NCBI GenBank assembly: GCA_020283715.1
Contig: JAIQCW010000250.1
Span: 1 to 64,000 of the forward strand
Reading direction: 5' to 3'
From: Cytauxzoon felis
Lineage: Eukaryota > Apicomplexa > Aconoidasida > Piroplasmida > Theileriidae
DNA: 64,000 nt
The notes under the pieces are model-generated. The model ran no database searches and was not told where the DNA came from. It was given only the letters and a program-made list of their open reading frames with translations. A program made the translations under genes and the position numbers. Position 1 is the first letter of the stretch, and each line of letters opens with the position of its first letter. Shown here in pieces: positions 22,661 to 35,046 of this stretch.

Positions 22661-23859
22661 ATGTTCTTTACTTATGTAGTACGTCCAGGTGAAGCACCTG
22701 AAAGTAGAGGTCCACAATTCGAACCTATTTGGGATTTTCTTATGAATTTCAATCTCAGGTTCGGATTCATGGCACAATTTGGAGCACTAGTATTACTATT
22801 AATGGGTATCTTCTCTGGAGGCAAAGATCCACTATCATTACTTACATTCCTAAGAGCCGATCCAAATAATTTTGGTGTAACACCATTCTCACTCACACTT
22901 GTATGCCATGGTGGATTCATCATCGGCACATTACTCATCATGGCATTCATACAAATGGGTGAAGATGACGCAAGCATCAAACAATGCAGAGGTTATAGAG
23001 CCGGAACAAAATTCCTACTTCAAGCCACTTCATTCGGTATGTTGAATACACATCACGATTGAAGTATTGTCTACTTCACCGAAGTCCAATCCAACTCATC
23101 TTCCACTCGCCGTGGTGGCCTTCCTATTTATCTCACCTCGACTCCCATAGATCGTCTCGGATACTCCACTTGAGGTTACATCTTCATTACCTTCACCACT
23201 GCCACGATCTCTGGGAGTGGCTTTACTCTTTAGAGATAGTAAATTAGAAGAGCTGTCTGCAGGACGATGAGAGTTGGATTGGACCTCAAGTGGAGCGTTC
23301 ATTACTTCATTTAAATATATTATTTATAGGTGCTGTATCATGGTGTTTATCGATGATAACGTTTTTGGGTGCGACATATTATTTTGATGCTCAATGGTTG
23401 GATGAGCAGATAGGTGATGGATCTAGTTGGTTGATATATTTTAGTTCTCGTTTATTTGATTCATTTGCATTGATATTATATGCTGGTGGATGTTTTTTTT
23501 TAGAGACATATCATTCAGAGGGTACAAATGAGACATGGGGTTGGTTATGCGGTGCATCATTTTTATGTGCAGGTTTATTAGAGATTGTAGCATTAAATTT
23601 TGTAAATACTTCGGCATTTGTTATATTGGAGAGATTATATACTGTATCATTTTGTGTAGCATTATTTTTGAGTTCAATATGGTCATTATTATTTGAACCT
23701 GTATCACATCGTTATGATGTAAAGTTAACACAATCTGCATTACGTAATGAATATTATAAATCTAGAAATGCTATGGCATATTATGGACCAGCAGTTGTTG
23801 ATCAAAATGGTGATATAGATCTTGGTGCTGCTGCAGAACAAATCTCAAATAATTTTTAA
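22661..23859 (+). CDS. Polytopic membrane protein of unknown function
   Basis: Exons 22661-23036 and 23330-23859 join in phase to 301 residues. About six hydrophobic helices are visible, for example MAQFGALVLLLMGIF, GGFIIGTLLIMAFI, AVSWCLSMITFLGATYYF, ALILYAGGCFFLE, FLCAGLLEIVALNF and VSFCVALFLSSIWSLLF, followed by a hydrophilic tail with YYKSRNAMAYYGPA. The high complexity and the clean exon join suggest a conserved gene, but I do not recognise the family. The intron (293 bp) is a repeat cluster and splits one helix region (SFG|AVSW). Confidence 0.7.
23075..23290. repeat. Repeat cluster in the intron of the polytopic membrane protein (B, C variant, A, D', E', A')
   Basis: D-type layout filling most of a 293-bp intron. 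The C arm is a CTCGACTCCCATAGATCG variant shared with 53150. Confidence 0.87.
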
Positions 23860-24124
23860 CCATTATAATATTATTGTAATTAATATATAATTAATGTTTA
23901 GTTTTCATGTTCCACATCATATTAAAGTATAATATGTGGTAGTGTATAGTATTTATAGTTACTATATGTAGTAATAGAAATATAATTTAGTAAAATTATA
24001 ATAAAATTAAAAAAACATTACAATTCAATTGTAAATAATTTATTCTATAAAATTATAATTGAATGATTATATTAATAATGCATTTCCAATGAATATTTAT
24101 CCAATATCTACCTTGTCTATAGAC
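23860..24124. other. AT-rich 3' flank
   Basis: I see nothing beyond AT-rich sequence that may hold the 3' UTR of the polytopic protein gene. Confidence 0.35.
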
Positions 24125-24350
24125 AGCTTTCCACCTGAGGTTACAGCCACCGTTGGTCTTGCAGACAGCTTTTCTAATTACCTATCTCTAAAGAGTAGAG
24201 CCACTCCCGGAGATCGTGGCAGAGGTTGAAGTCAGTGATTGGACCTCAAGTGGAAGTGGAATACCTGGAAGCGATCTATGGGAGCTGGAAGGGGAAGTAA
24301 ATAGAAGAGCTGTCTGCAAGACGACCTCAGGTGGAAGTGGAAGCAGAGTA
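24125..24350. repeat. Repeat cluster between 23859 and 24873 (A, E, D, A', C' variant, E', A')
   Basis: D-type layout with forward D and an inverted C variant (GCGATCTATGGGAGCTGG). I found no exons on either side, so I treat it as intergenic. Confidence 0.85.
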
Positions 24351-24872
24351 GGATTGGATTTTGGATGGTATGTCTAATGGAACTACAGATATATATATCA
24401 ACGTTAGTGACTGAATGTGATAAATAGAATGTAAGCATGCATATTATTGAGGGACATGAATGTATTTAAGTAGTGTACATGACTAATACAATTATCACAT
24501 CATAATGGAGAACTAACAACTATACAATTGATAGACTATGGAGTTTACATTTAGTCTTATATGAGCTAATGTATATGACCCAAGTGATAGGTATGAAATT
24601 TGAATGATGTTGTGGGCCCCAAACGTAAAAGGGGAGATTATAAGAATCGCATGTTAAAATGAATATGAATTCAGTTATTAAATGAATAATTGAATGTTAC
24701 AAGTATAAATTATTGAAAATTACAGTAGTTTAAACACTGTGACCAACTTACCGTATTTTATTCCCAATAAAGATTATGATATACTGTTGTATATGAAATT
24801 TGAATTTGTAAAATGATTCATCGCATTTAATTTCATATTATACACGTTATTTGAATTATTTTATATATAAAG
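24351..24872. other. Intergenic stretch upstream of the cysteine protease
   Basis: No coding signal or repeat module is visible. A small GC-rich pocket GTGGGCCCCAAACG lies near 24614. It presumably contains the promoter for the protease. Confidence 0.35.
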
Positions 24873-26207
24873 ATGGTGGTTGCTGCAAAATCGGCACCGG
24901 TTGTTATTTTAAAGCCATCTGTTGATAGATTGGATACATCTGATGATTTATCGAATACTAATGATAATTATGTATCGAATTTGAATAATAACAATAAATT
25001 TTACATATTTTATATTTTAATTATATTTATAGGTACAACTACTACTGTTTTATCTATTATTACCTTATCATTTAAGAAGTCTAATAAATTTATTGTAGAT
25101 TTATTTGACGTTGTAGAGAGTGATTTTGTATATATGGATGATAGTATTAAATATCAGATTGTTGGTGATTTGATTGAGCTTAATATTAATCATAAGATTA
25201 CTGATGATGCTCAACTAGAGGTATTGAATATGTTGGACTTTAGAAGATATATTAAAAGATATCAAAAGATTTATGAAGATGATGATAAAAGACGTTCTAA
25301 ATTTTTAATTTTTAGAAAATATAATATGGAATCCAAGATTATAAATGGTAAGTTTTATTTTGATGATTGACATTATTTATGTATAGATGACGATTTATAT
25401 ACAAAGAGAGTGAGTATGTATTGTGATTTATCAAAGAGTGAATTTGATTCTATATTATTTCATCCTATAATAGAAAAGATTAATGATGATAGTTTATATA
25501 ATTTTGAGAATGATTGTCCTGCTACTTTATTAATTGGTAATGGAAGTTATATTGAAAAATTGAAGTTAGCAAAAGGAATTAATAAAGACATTGATGATAT
25601 ATGTAATATAAATGGTATAGGATTAGATTGGAGGAAAATAAATGATATATTTTATCTAGAAGATGATATGAATTATCCATGTTGGGTAAATACAATTATA
25701 GATTCTATAAGATGTTCTTATATAATACAAAAGAATAAGAATATATTATTAGATTATAATGAGATTAATAATTATTATAGTAATAATACTAATGTAGCTG
25801 GACATTCTATTTATTATTTATTAAGTTTAATTTATATGAATGGTATAAAAAATTCTAATGATGATGATAATTCGAGATTTTATATTAAAGATTTTATTAC
25901 TACTACAGGTTATGATATTATAAATTATTTATTACCAATTGGTCCTGTTATTGTACATGTAGCTATTGATGATAATTGGCTTTTATATGGTGGTGGTATT
26001 TATACAGGATCATGTGGATCAGTAATTAATCATGCTGTATTACTTATTGGTGAAGGTAAAGATGAAAAAACTGGTAAAAAATATTGGATTATTAAAAATT
26101 CATGGGGTGAAGAATGGGGTGAATATGGATTTATGAGATTAGAAAGAACTGGTCATGGTGATGATAAATGTAAGATATTAACTATTGGTAGAATACCAAT
26201 TATATAA
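24873..26207 (+). CDS. Papain-like cysteine protease, type II membrane protein
   Basis: Exons 24873-25347 and 25387-26207 give 431 residues. One membrane helix lies at residues about 43-65 (FYIFYILIIFIGTTTTVLSI) after a cytosolic N-terminus, then an I29-like propeptide and the C1 domain starting GLDWRKIN. Catalytic Cys is in NYPCWVNT, His in NHAVLLIGEG and Asn in KNSWGEEWGEYGF. The usual QGxCGSCW motif is shortened: the oxyanion Gln and the first Cys-Gly-Ser are missing, so activity may be altered. Membrane-anchored C1 proteases of this kind occur in Theileria, Babesia and Plasmodium, where some degrade haemoglobin. The 39-nt intron is clean. Confidence 0.88.
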
Positions 26208-26279
26208 TTATAAAATTATTTATTTTTTTTCCTCATTATATTTATTATTGGCATATTGCCATTTATTATAAAAGTGAAA

Positions 26280-29200
26280 TTATTTTTTAAAAATCTGGGG
26301 ATGGGGTAATTTACTAATCCATTGTGCATTAGTTTCATCAAATATTGCAGTCATTATATCATAAAATTTATGATAAATTTCATAAAAGTAGTTGAATATC
26401 TATTAATTTATAGTTAATTTTATATTATTAATTAAACTTACATGATTATTTACATAATTTATAATCAGTTGTTCATTAAATGTCTGTAATATACGATTAT
26501 TTATATCAATTATACGATCCTTATATTCATTAATAAAATTCTCAGCCTAATTATTATAATTAAATTAATCAATTATAAACATACAATACCACGATACTTA
26601 TTCGCTAATACAGCCATCTCCAATGTCCTCTTTGGTAATTTATCATGCTTCTCTACCAACTCTATTATATACGAAAAATAACTCCATCACCAAATCACCA
26701 GAATACCTATTCATTGCCAAATCCAAATAATCAATTATCCTATATATATATATATTATATTTGTCCATCTTCTGTTCCACCTGAGGTCCAATCACTGCCT
26801 TCATCTTTTCCACTAGGCGTGGAGCCTTCTCTATTTATTTCCCCTTTCAGCTCCCATAGATCGCTTCCAGGTTCCACCTGAGGTTATAATCTAATCTCGG
26901 CAAGATATGACTAAAGTGACGAATTTCACTCAAGTGAGGATAACTCAATGAATATAAATTGGAATGAAGTGATATTCGGTAAACTCAATACAATCATCAA
27001 ATTCCTCTTCAATGAAGTATTAACATCAGAATTCCATTAAATATTCATTCTACAATCTTCAGTAGTTTCCCCAGAAATGATGAAATTCCTTCATATTTCA
27101 GAGGTAAAGTGAAGAAGTGGAAGATAGAATTTGAACCTCAGAGGAGACCTCAAGTGGACTACCCGTAGCTGATCTCAGGGAAGCGAAGGGGGAGATAAAT
27201 AGAGAAGGCTCTCTGCAAGAGGAATACAAGGTTGTAACCTCGAGTGGATGCCGAGTGGAAAGAGACGACCTCATGTATAGATATAATGTTACAAACGTAC
27301 GTTTTTGGAATATGTTGTATATGTATGATATTGGTGAGTATGGTATAATTTGCGATGATAAATTGTATTTCTTTATGTTGATTATTGATTTTTTTGATAG
27401 ATTGTAGTATATTATTTTCGATATTATTAATAAATTTGGTATATAATGTATAGAATTTATCATTATTATTTTCATTAAGATTATTGGATATATATAAAAT
27501 AGATGATAATAAATGTGATGAATTAATAATAAATGGTGCAGGTATCCAACTAATAATAGTATAAATATTAGATTGTTGTATTAATTTATTAATAAAATTA
27601 ATAAATTCATTAATAATTAAATTAAATTTATTAAATATAAAATTTTGTAAATTTTTTAATTTATTTTCTAATATTTTATTATTTCTATGATTTAATACAT
27701 TTATATTTAATTGTAATAATTGATAAATAATTAATAATCCTATAGCATCATAACTATTTTTTAAATTTATTTTTAAATTTGTATCTAAACATTCTAATAC
27801 ATCTACAAATATTTCATTATACATTTTATATAATGATTCATTAAATGATGATGATGAGGTTAAATATGATTGTTGTTCATCATCATTATCTATTTGATAA
27901 TCATTAATATTAGATGATCTATTAGAATCTATATTAAAAAATTTATATATAAAATATAATTCAGTAGATGATGTATCTATTAATAATTTAAGAAATGATT
28001 TAATAATTTCATCATAATAAATAGTTAATGGTTGTAATCCAGTAGGTATTATAGGTTCATTATTATAATTTTTAATCACATTTATCCTAGAATTTATACT
28101 AAAATAATTAATAAAATCTATAGGTTTATTAGATAAATTACAACGCTTAATAATATAATTCACCGTCTTATATCTATCAGGATATCTACACCTCTCTAAT
28201 GATAATATATAATTACCAAATAAATGACCATATGTACGACGCATCACATATACATATTGTATCCTATAATGTCATTATATTATATATCTATACCTGAGGT
28301 CCAATCACTACATTCATCTCTTCTACATGTCGTTCCACCTGAGGTCCTTTCATTCCACTCGCCGTGGTGGCCTTCTCTATTTACTTCCCCTTCCAGCTCC
28401 CGTAGATCGCTTCCAGGTTCCACCTGATGTTATAAACCTAATCTCAACGAGATACGAATAAAGTGACGGAATAGACTCAAGTGAGGATAACTCAATGAAT
28501 ATAAATTGGAATGAAGTGATATTCGGTAAACTCAATACAATCATCAAATTCCTTTTCAATGAAGTATTGAGATGTAAATTACATCCAATGGTCGTTCCAC
28601 AATCTTCAGTAGTTTCCACAGAAATGATGAAATTCCTTCAAAATTTGGATGTAAAAATGAAGTTAGTGGAAGACGGTGATTATTGACCTCAAGTGGAAGT
28701 GGAATACCCGTAGCTGATCTATGGGAAGCGGAGGGGGAAGTAAATAGAGAAGGGTGTCTGCAAGACGAAAGATTCCTGGATTAGACCTCAGGTGGAAGTG
28801 GACCTGGAAGCGATCTATGGGAGCTGGAAGGGGAAATAAAAGGAAGAAGCCACCACGGCGAGTGGCAACGGCAAGACCTCAGGTGGAGTATTATGTTATT
28901 AAAATTTTACCTGATATCATTGGTATATTTTGAGATTTTATGTAGATATAGATAGAGTGGTTTGATATTGATGAAGTTTGTATTTTGTATTAATTGTATA
29001 TTAGTTTTAGGTAATGATAATTTATTGATTTCGAGTGTAATGAAATCATAGATTCTTCTGGTTAATACTAATTCTAATTTTTTAATTTGTATAATGGATG
29101 ATTCCTATAATTAGAAATAGTATAGGATAATTTTATATAAAACATACAACAGATGGATAATTTTTAGATTTATATTTATTAATTTCTTGTGTTTTATTAA

Positions 29201-29735
29201 TAAAAATTTCAACAGTATTAATAAAATGTTCATTAATAGGATCATTACATAATGTTTTAATAAGATTTGGTGTAATTATAACATCATTAATAAATTTTTT
29301 TAATTTATTAACAATTTCTATTCTATTTTCTAATCCTTTATTAATATTTATAGATTCATTATGTAAATTATAAATATTAAATGATGCTTCATTTAATATA
29401 TCATATTGTTTTTTTAATGATTCATTAATAACATTTATAGTACTTTCACAATAATTTATATCAACATTAAATTCTGTTAATTCATCTACATGTTCTTCAA
29501 GTAATTTTATAACATCTTTTTCTAGACATTTCTTTATATCATTACAATAATTTATAATTAATTCTAATGATTCTAATGAACCATTACATTTTATATTCTT
29601 ATCTATTATATTTTTTAATATCTTATTATTTATTGGTGTTAAATCATTTAATCCTTCGAAAATTTCAAGGTTACTCAAGTACCAAAAATAATCATCAGAT
29701 AAAGATTGTAAATCTACATTATTTAAATCATACAT
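26280..29735 (-). CDS. VPS52: VPS52, GARP/EARP tethering complex subunit
   Basis: Exons 29735-29148, 29104-28911, 28263-27301, then 26740 down to the stop at 26280-26282 with short introns. The N-terminal half matches the Vps52/Sac2 domain: NYCESTINVINESLKKQYD, LENRIEIVNKLKKFINDVII and a TPNLIKTLCNDPI segment. Exon 3 opens with YVYVMRRTYGHLFGNYILSL, matching the Y-F-Y-x-S-Y region of Vps52. Vps52 with Vps51/53/54 tethers endosome-derived vesicles at the trans-Golgi. Introns of 647 bp (28264-28910) and 560 bp (26741-27300) carry H-type repeat clusters. The splice inside 26640-26700 is uncertain; a 36-nt intron before the ELVEKHDKLPKR segment restores the frame. Confidence 0.85.
26770..27270. 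repeat. Repeat cluster in a VPS52 intron (A, B, C variant, A, H, A', C', E', A')
   Basis: Opposed C arms enclose an H module at 26893-27113. Intron 560 bp. The left B is the CACTAGGCGTGGAGCC form. Confidence 0.87.
26893..27113 (+). repeat. H module copy 2
   Basis: It starts TAATCTCGGCAAGATATGAC, runs through AATTGGAATGAAGTGATATT and ends after CAGAAATGATGAAATTCCTT. Confidence 0.85.
28295..28890. repeat. Repeat cluster in a VPS52 intron (A, B, C variant, H, A', C', E', C' variant, B', A')
   Basis: Intron of 647 bp. After the H module the right arm contains two successive inverted C copies (about 28705 and 28805), one of each C variant. Confidence 0.87.
28440..28680 (+). repeat. H module copy 3
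   Basis: Begins AATCTCAACGAGATACGAAT and ends near GAAATTCCTTCAAAATTTGG. Very close to copies 2 and 4. Confidence 0.85.
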
Positions 29736-29815
29736 TTATACACATTAAAATTTTATATTAAATTACATGATTTATTTATAAATTGTCTTTAAATAATTTA
29801 ATTAAAGACATACAA

Positions 29816-30341
29816 TTACAGGTATGGGGACGGTATTTTAATATTAAGGGTAGCTTCGACCAATTTATCAACTAATAATGGCTTAATCTCTCTTAAACGT
29901 GATTCACAATCATCTATAAATGTCTTTGTACGCAATTCTAACATTGATAAATTAGGATCATCTACACTCGATTCCTGAAGAGTTAATGTGAAGAAGGAAT
30001 AAATTAGAGGATAAGAAATCATTATACTAATGTGAAATATAATAAAATATCATTCATTTAATTAATTTCATACAGTCTAATTTGTTTAGAACCAATCATT
30101 TAAGTTAACATAAACTCACTTTATTATACTCTTCGAGAAGTTTTTTCTCCTCAGTCTCTTTAAATTGTAATAAATCCTTTTCAGCAGCGGCAGCGGCGTC
30201 ATTTAGTAATTTAATACGATCTAAATGATAATAAGTTGAATAAAAAATAAACATACTTTCTTTGGCTCGGCAAATTATAACCTCAGCCTCTTCCTCTGCC
30301 TTTAGCAGTTGTTGTATAAGTGCATTAGAGCCACTAGCCAT
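29816..30341 (-). CDS. V-type ATPase subunit G
   Basis: The start at 30341 gives MASGSNALIQQLLKAEEEAE, the typical subunit G N-terminus with the Ala/Glu-rich helix that forms the peripheral stalk. Short introns separate AKE|NRIKLLNDAAAAAEKD and EEYNK|ESSVDDPN. The C-terminal exon ends at 29816. The subunit pairs with E to hold V1 to V0 in the proton pump. It reads toward VPS52, whose start lies about 80 bases away. Confidence 0.85.
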
Positions 30342-30472
30342 TAATAATATAAAAAAATATAAAATGGTAAGAAAGTGGCGAATTAATAAACAATAAATAT
30401 ATAATGCCTGATTTTCATGTGTAATTATCCCAATTTTTTTTAAAATTTCAATGTGATAATATTACCATTAAA

Positions 30473-31512
30473 ATGGTAAAGTATAAGACATTAAAAGAAT
30501 GGAATCCAGATGCTAAAGCTGAAAGGTATATAGATGTCTTGATAACATCTGATGGTAGTAATGATAAAATTACACATAAATTTGAATACTATAGAGGTAA
30601 TAAATTACCATTAGATATATTAAATGATTTATTAAATATTACAAAAGATAATATGAAATCTTTATATGATACAACACAATTCTATGGAGGATGGGATGAT
30701 AGTAGAAAAATTTCCGAATTCAAATTCTATAAAACACACATCATTTTAATACGTAGCGGTATAACACACATTAAAAATTTCCTCAATTTTTAGGAGATAA
30801 TAATAATAATATCGTTGGATTCATCACATTCCGCTTCCTCATTATGAGAGATAATCAACCACCCACACCCGTATGCTACATCTACGAACTACAAGTCATA
30901 GTAAGTACATAAACTATCACATATCAATCTTATTCATACTCATCTCCACCTGAGGTCCAATCCACCTCTCTTCCACTCGCCGTTCCACCTGAGGTCGTCC
31001 TGCCGTCAGCTCTTCTAATTACCTATCCCTGAAGGGTGATGCCACTCCCGGAGATCGTGGCGATGTCTACCCCTAAGAACAGGAATTCTACCCGGAGGAA
31101 CAAAAGATTTCAACCCGGAAGAACGTGAAGGTAGTAATTGGACCTCGAGTGGAACCCGCAGCTGATCTCAGGGAAGCGAAGGGGGAAGTAAATAGAAGAG
31201 GCCTCCACGGCGAGTGGAAGTGAGTTGGATTGCACCTACAGTAGAGGTAACCTCAGGTAGATGTAATATATGAATATAATTTGTTGTATAAAATGATATT
31301 TATAGGAGGACTATCAATCGAGTGGTATAGGTAGTTATTTAATAAATTTATTATTGGATATATCAAGAAATGTATCATGTTCTAAATTAATGTGTACGGT
31401 TTTAAAGACGAATACAAGGGCTGTATCATTTTATCGCAATAAATGTAATTTCGTCAATGATGAAAGTGACGATTCATTAGTCAATTATCATATACTCAAA
31501 CTAATCATATAA
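30473..31512 (+). CDS. NAA40: N-alpha-acetyltransferase 40-like (NatD) GNAT enzyme
   Basis: Exons 30473-30758, 30794-30900 and 31306-31512 give 199 residues. The acetyl-CoA loop QSSGIGSYLINLLL matches the R/QxxGxG/A motif. Upstream are DNMKSLYDTTQFYGGWDD and VCYIYELQV, then CTVLKTNTRAVSFYRNKCNF, which together fit NAA40, the enzyme that acetylates the N-terminus of histones H4 and H2A. Intron 2 (30901-31305, 405 bp) carries a repeat cluster placed just before the cofactor loop. Confidence 0.85.
30950..31262. repeat. Repeat cluster in NAA40 intron 2 (A, B, A, E, D, G, A', C', B', A')
   Basis: Forward D is followed by a G stretch (about 31070-31115) with two ACCCGGA copies. The inverted C follows. 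Confidence 0.87.
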
Positions 31513-31522
31513 CATAATCTCA

Positions 31523-32602
31523 TCATATTATACCAATTTTATTAGCTACATCTAATGCATCCTGATCCGGTGATAATCTCACAAACGCCTTCTTCTGACC
31601 ATCAGGCCTATAAATAAATAATGTTAAACATCAAGCATCAAAAATTATTTCAATGTAATCTACATCTAAGGTCACGCCATCAGCTCCACCTGAGGTAGTT
31701 CCACTAGCCGTGGTGGCCTTCTTTATTTACTTCCCCCTTCGCTTCCCTGAGATCAGCTACGGGTATTCAACTTGAGGTCCAATAACTACCTTCTTCATCG
31801 CCACGATCTCCGGGAGTGGTTTTACCGTTTACGGGGATGTAATTGGAAGAGCTGACGGTAGGACGACCTCAAGTGTAATGGCGAGTGGAAGATAAGGTTG
31901 TAACCTCGAGTGGAGGTATGTTCCTCCGGGTAGAATTCTTGTTCTTAGGGGTTGACATATTTACGTTCTTCCGGGTTTACAAGATACCGAGGATGATCTA
32001 CGGGAATCCGAGGGGAACTAATTAGAAGAGGCTCCACGCCTAGTGGGAAGGAGAGTAGGACTGTAACCTCAGGTGGAACGACTAGTGGGGAAATGGAAAG
32101 ATTGAACCTTTGGTAGATCAAGGAAATTTTACAGTATGTGTGGGACAGAGTTATTGGTAGTGAGGAGTTGCTAGATTGTTTGATGGGACATACCTGATAA
32201 GGGTATTGACGTGTACGCAATCGACATCGTATAATTGTGAGATAGACTTGGCGATTTTAGCTTTATTAGCTCTAGGATCGACAATGAATACAAGTGTATT
32301 AATTTCTTCGATGAGTTTCATAGCACTTTCAGTTGTTAATGGGTATTTAATAATGGAGAATTTATCAAGTTTTTTAGTGTATGAGGTTTTTAATTTGCGT
32401 TGATATTTCGGTGATCTAGCTTTTTCTAATGTTCTTCCACGGAAAAAATGTGTATTTCTTCTTATTTTATGCTTCTTTAATACTGTAGACCTCTTTACTG
32501 AATTTAATGCCGCCTTAGCCTTCTTAACCTCGGAGGGTTCTGAAAAAAATAAATATTTCCACAACAACATATCAACATACCAGCTTTCTTAGTCAATACC
32601 AT
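31523..32602 (-). CDS. RPL23A: Ribosomal protein uL23 (RPL23A)
   Basis: Exons 32602-32581, 32539-32194 and 31607-31523 give 150 residues (human 156). The core strings [32 protein letters not shown] and [20 protein letters not shown], then [12 protein letters not shown] at the end, are diagnostic. The protein sits at the peptide exit tunnel of the large subunit and docks signal recognition particle. Intron 2 is 586 bp and filled with repeat, notable in a highly expressed gene. It converges on NAA40 with only 10 bases between stop codons. Confidence 0.95.
31670..32115. repeat. Repeat cluster in RPL23A intron 2 (A, B, C, A, D', E', A', G, B', A')
   Basis: A D-type unit (31670-31915) is followed by a G stretch (31918-31975), a CCGAGGATGATCTACGGG segment shared with 6702-6722, and a second B'/A' end. 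It looks like two units joined. Confidence 0.87.
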
Positions 32603-32766
32603 TTTTATAATTACTATATTTTTATAAAATATTAAAAATGTACAGTTATATACTTATAATCGACCATCATCTCATTTATAATAGTGGGGTATGCAACGGC
32701 TATACCGGAAGGTTCCATGAAGTATTCTAAGCTAATTGAATATACAAATATTTATATATAAATAAA

Positions 32767-34560
32767 CTATTCATTAGTATATTTAATTTTTAAAATAGGT
32801 CTCTTGGCAGAACCAGCCTTATTAAATACAAATTTATGTCCCTTTATAGGTACCATATAGACACATGATTGATTATCTACAACTTCTTCATTATCAACCT
32901 CAGTATTTAATTTACTCTTTATATTATCATGTATTCTCCTTGGTATCTTCAGTAGATAATAATTTTCATTGCCAATTAAATGAGCAGATTTCTATAAAAT
33001 TATATATCATACTCTATATCCTCAACTAACTTGATAAGTATACTGCCTGACGAATTTATATGATTCATCTTCATCTTCATTGAATAATTCATCAAATTCT
33101 TCACCTTCGTCATCGACTTTTTTATAATAATCATATATGCGATGTGTTTGTGACTCCTTAGAGACTTTCAATATATTATTCACCTCCAATTGTCTAACGT
33201 TCAAATCTTTCAGCATACCAACATCATCCAAACCGACTTGAATATAATTATTATTCCATAGCGACATATCAGGTAATACCTTATAACACTGAAAAATTAA
33301 ATGATAGAGTTGAGAATTACATACACATTCCTAATCCACCTCAGGTCCAATCGTATTCTCTTTCCATTGCATGGAGCTCCTCCACTTGAGGTCGTTTCTT
33401 TCCACTCGCCGTGGTGCCTTCTCTATTTACTTCCCCCTCCGCTTCCCTGAGATCAGCTACGGGTAATTCACTTCCACTTGAGGTTATTTACTAATCTCGT
33501 CGAGATAAGTTTAAAGTGACGGTTTCTATGTTTGTTCGGATATCTCAATGAAGACAATATGGAATGAAGGGATGTTAAGCAAATTCAATACAATCATCAA
33601 AGTCCTCTTCAATGAAGTATTGAGATGTAAATTTCATCCAATATTCATTGAGATATCTTCAGTAGTTTCCCCAGAAATTCAGGAATTCCTTCAAAATTTG
33701 GAGGTAAAAATAAAGTAGTGGAAAACATTGATTGGACCTCAAGTGGACCCCGAAAACGATCTATGGGAGCTGGAAGGGGAAGTAATTAGATAAGACCTCC
33801 ACGGCGAGTGGAAAGAAAGGATCTCAGATGGAGAGCTGTCTGTAGGACGAAGGAAGGTAGAAGTGGAAGAAGAGTTGGATTGGACCTCGTGTGGATCTTC
33901 ATTGCTAGGGTAACTTACATTGACAATTTTAGCGTTTTTGTTAATTGGATGTTTAAAGTTGTGGGTATTGATGTATGTGTTGTTTAATTCATTGAGGTAT
34001 TTATCGATTCTTTCATCGATTGACATATTCTTCCAGGAATCTTCAAGTGATTTTGTGTGATTTATTGGTGAGAAGTCATCAATATTACGACTAATAATGA
34101 TGTTATTTTTATTAAAATCGATGAATCCATTATTATTGTGGTCATCTTTGGTTAATAATTCTTGGATATTTACGGGTAAATTATCTTTAGCCTTATTAAT
34201 TAATTTGGGCATTTTCAATTCATCTAATGATTTAATTAAATCATTTTTAATATTATTTGATTTATTAAATGATTCCAATTTCATTAAGAGCTCTCTATTC
34301 TCTATACCTAAGCCTGTATGTGGTATGCCATTCAATAATTCATCATTAATACCACATGTAAAATCATTAAATGTACATAAACGTTCACTTAATTCTAATG
34401 CTGTTAAATTATAATTTATAATCTCCTTGTTCAACTCATAATCCAATAATTTCGGATCTACAGGTGGTGGAGGTAATGATACGTCAAATCTTAATGGACC
34501 TATCAAAGGTGATTTCATCTGAACATATGACGTAAATACATCCTCACCATCATTCTTCAT
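32767..34560 (-). CDS. PAF1: PAF1, RNA polymerase II-associated factor 1
   Basis: Exons 34560-33919, 33288-33031 and 32991-32767 give 374 residues. The N-terminus has MKSPLIGPLRFDVSLPPPPV and DPKLLDYEL; the C-terminal part has YKVLPDMSLWNNNYIQVGLD and YKFVRQYTYQ with ENYYLLKIP, matching the F-P-D-x-x-x-W and Y-D-Y/NYFFIF-like blocks of Paf1. The protein scaffolds the Paf1 complex in transcription elongation and histone modification. Intron 1 (33289-33918, 630 bp) carries an H-type repeat cluster. Confidence 0.85.
33335..33895. repeat. Repeat cluster in PAF1 intron 1 (F, A, B, C, A, H, A', C' variant, B', E')
   Basis: Opposed arms enclose an H module at 33490-33720 in a 630-bp intron. Confidence 0.88.
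33490..33720 (+). repeat. H module copy 4
   Basis: Begins TAATCTCGTCGAGATAAG, includes CTTCAATGAAGTATTGAGAT and ends near TTCCTTCAAAATTTGGAGG. Confidence 0.85.
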
Positions 34561-34689
34561 GATGAAGATATATTTTTACAAAGAATACAAATACTGGAAT
34601 TGTAAGGGGGTCAAAGATGGTGTGGAAGGGGGAGGCGGGAACAATACTGAGAGTCAGTCATAATACAGTCCACATTAATTCAATCCTTG

Positions 34690-34955
34690 TCTTCTACACT
34701 TCTACCTGAGTTATATCCACCTCTCTTCGTCTTTCATACAGCTTTCCACCTGAGATCTATCTTTTCCATTGCATGGAGCTTCTCTATTTACCTCCCCCTC
34801 AAACTCCCGTAGATCGTTTTCGGGTTCTCCACTTGAGGTTACATCCTTACCTTCATCATCGCCACGATCTCTGGGAGTGGCTATACTCTTTAGAGATAGG
34901 TAATTAAAAGAGCTGTCTGCAAGACGAAGACAAGGTTGCAACCTCAGGTGGTATG
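34690..34955. repeat. Repeat cluster between the secreted-protein gene and PAF1 (A, F, C variant, A, D', E', A')
   Basis: D-type layout in the gap between two minus-strand genes. The C copy is a CAAACTCCCGTAGATCG variant, also seen near 54236 and 53295. Confidence 0.85.
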
Positions 34956-35046
34956 ATAAGGAGAATGTAATTAAATGACTAGATATATGAAATATCAATT
35001 CAAATTAGTACAGTATAATTTCAACAAAAATAAGAATTTAAAATAT

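Noticed and set aside
28377..28686. Protein-coding gene in the H module (short frames on both strands)
   Set aside because: The frames are not kept in the other five H copies, so I treat H as repeat, with a coding origin left open.
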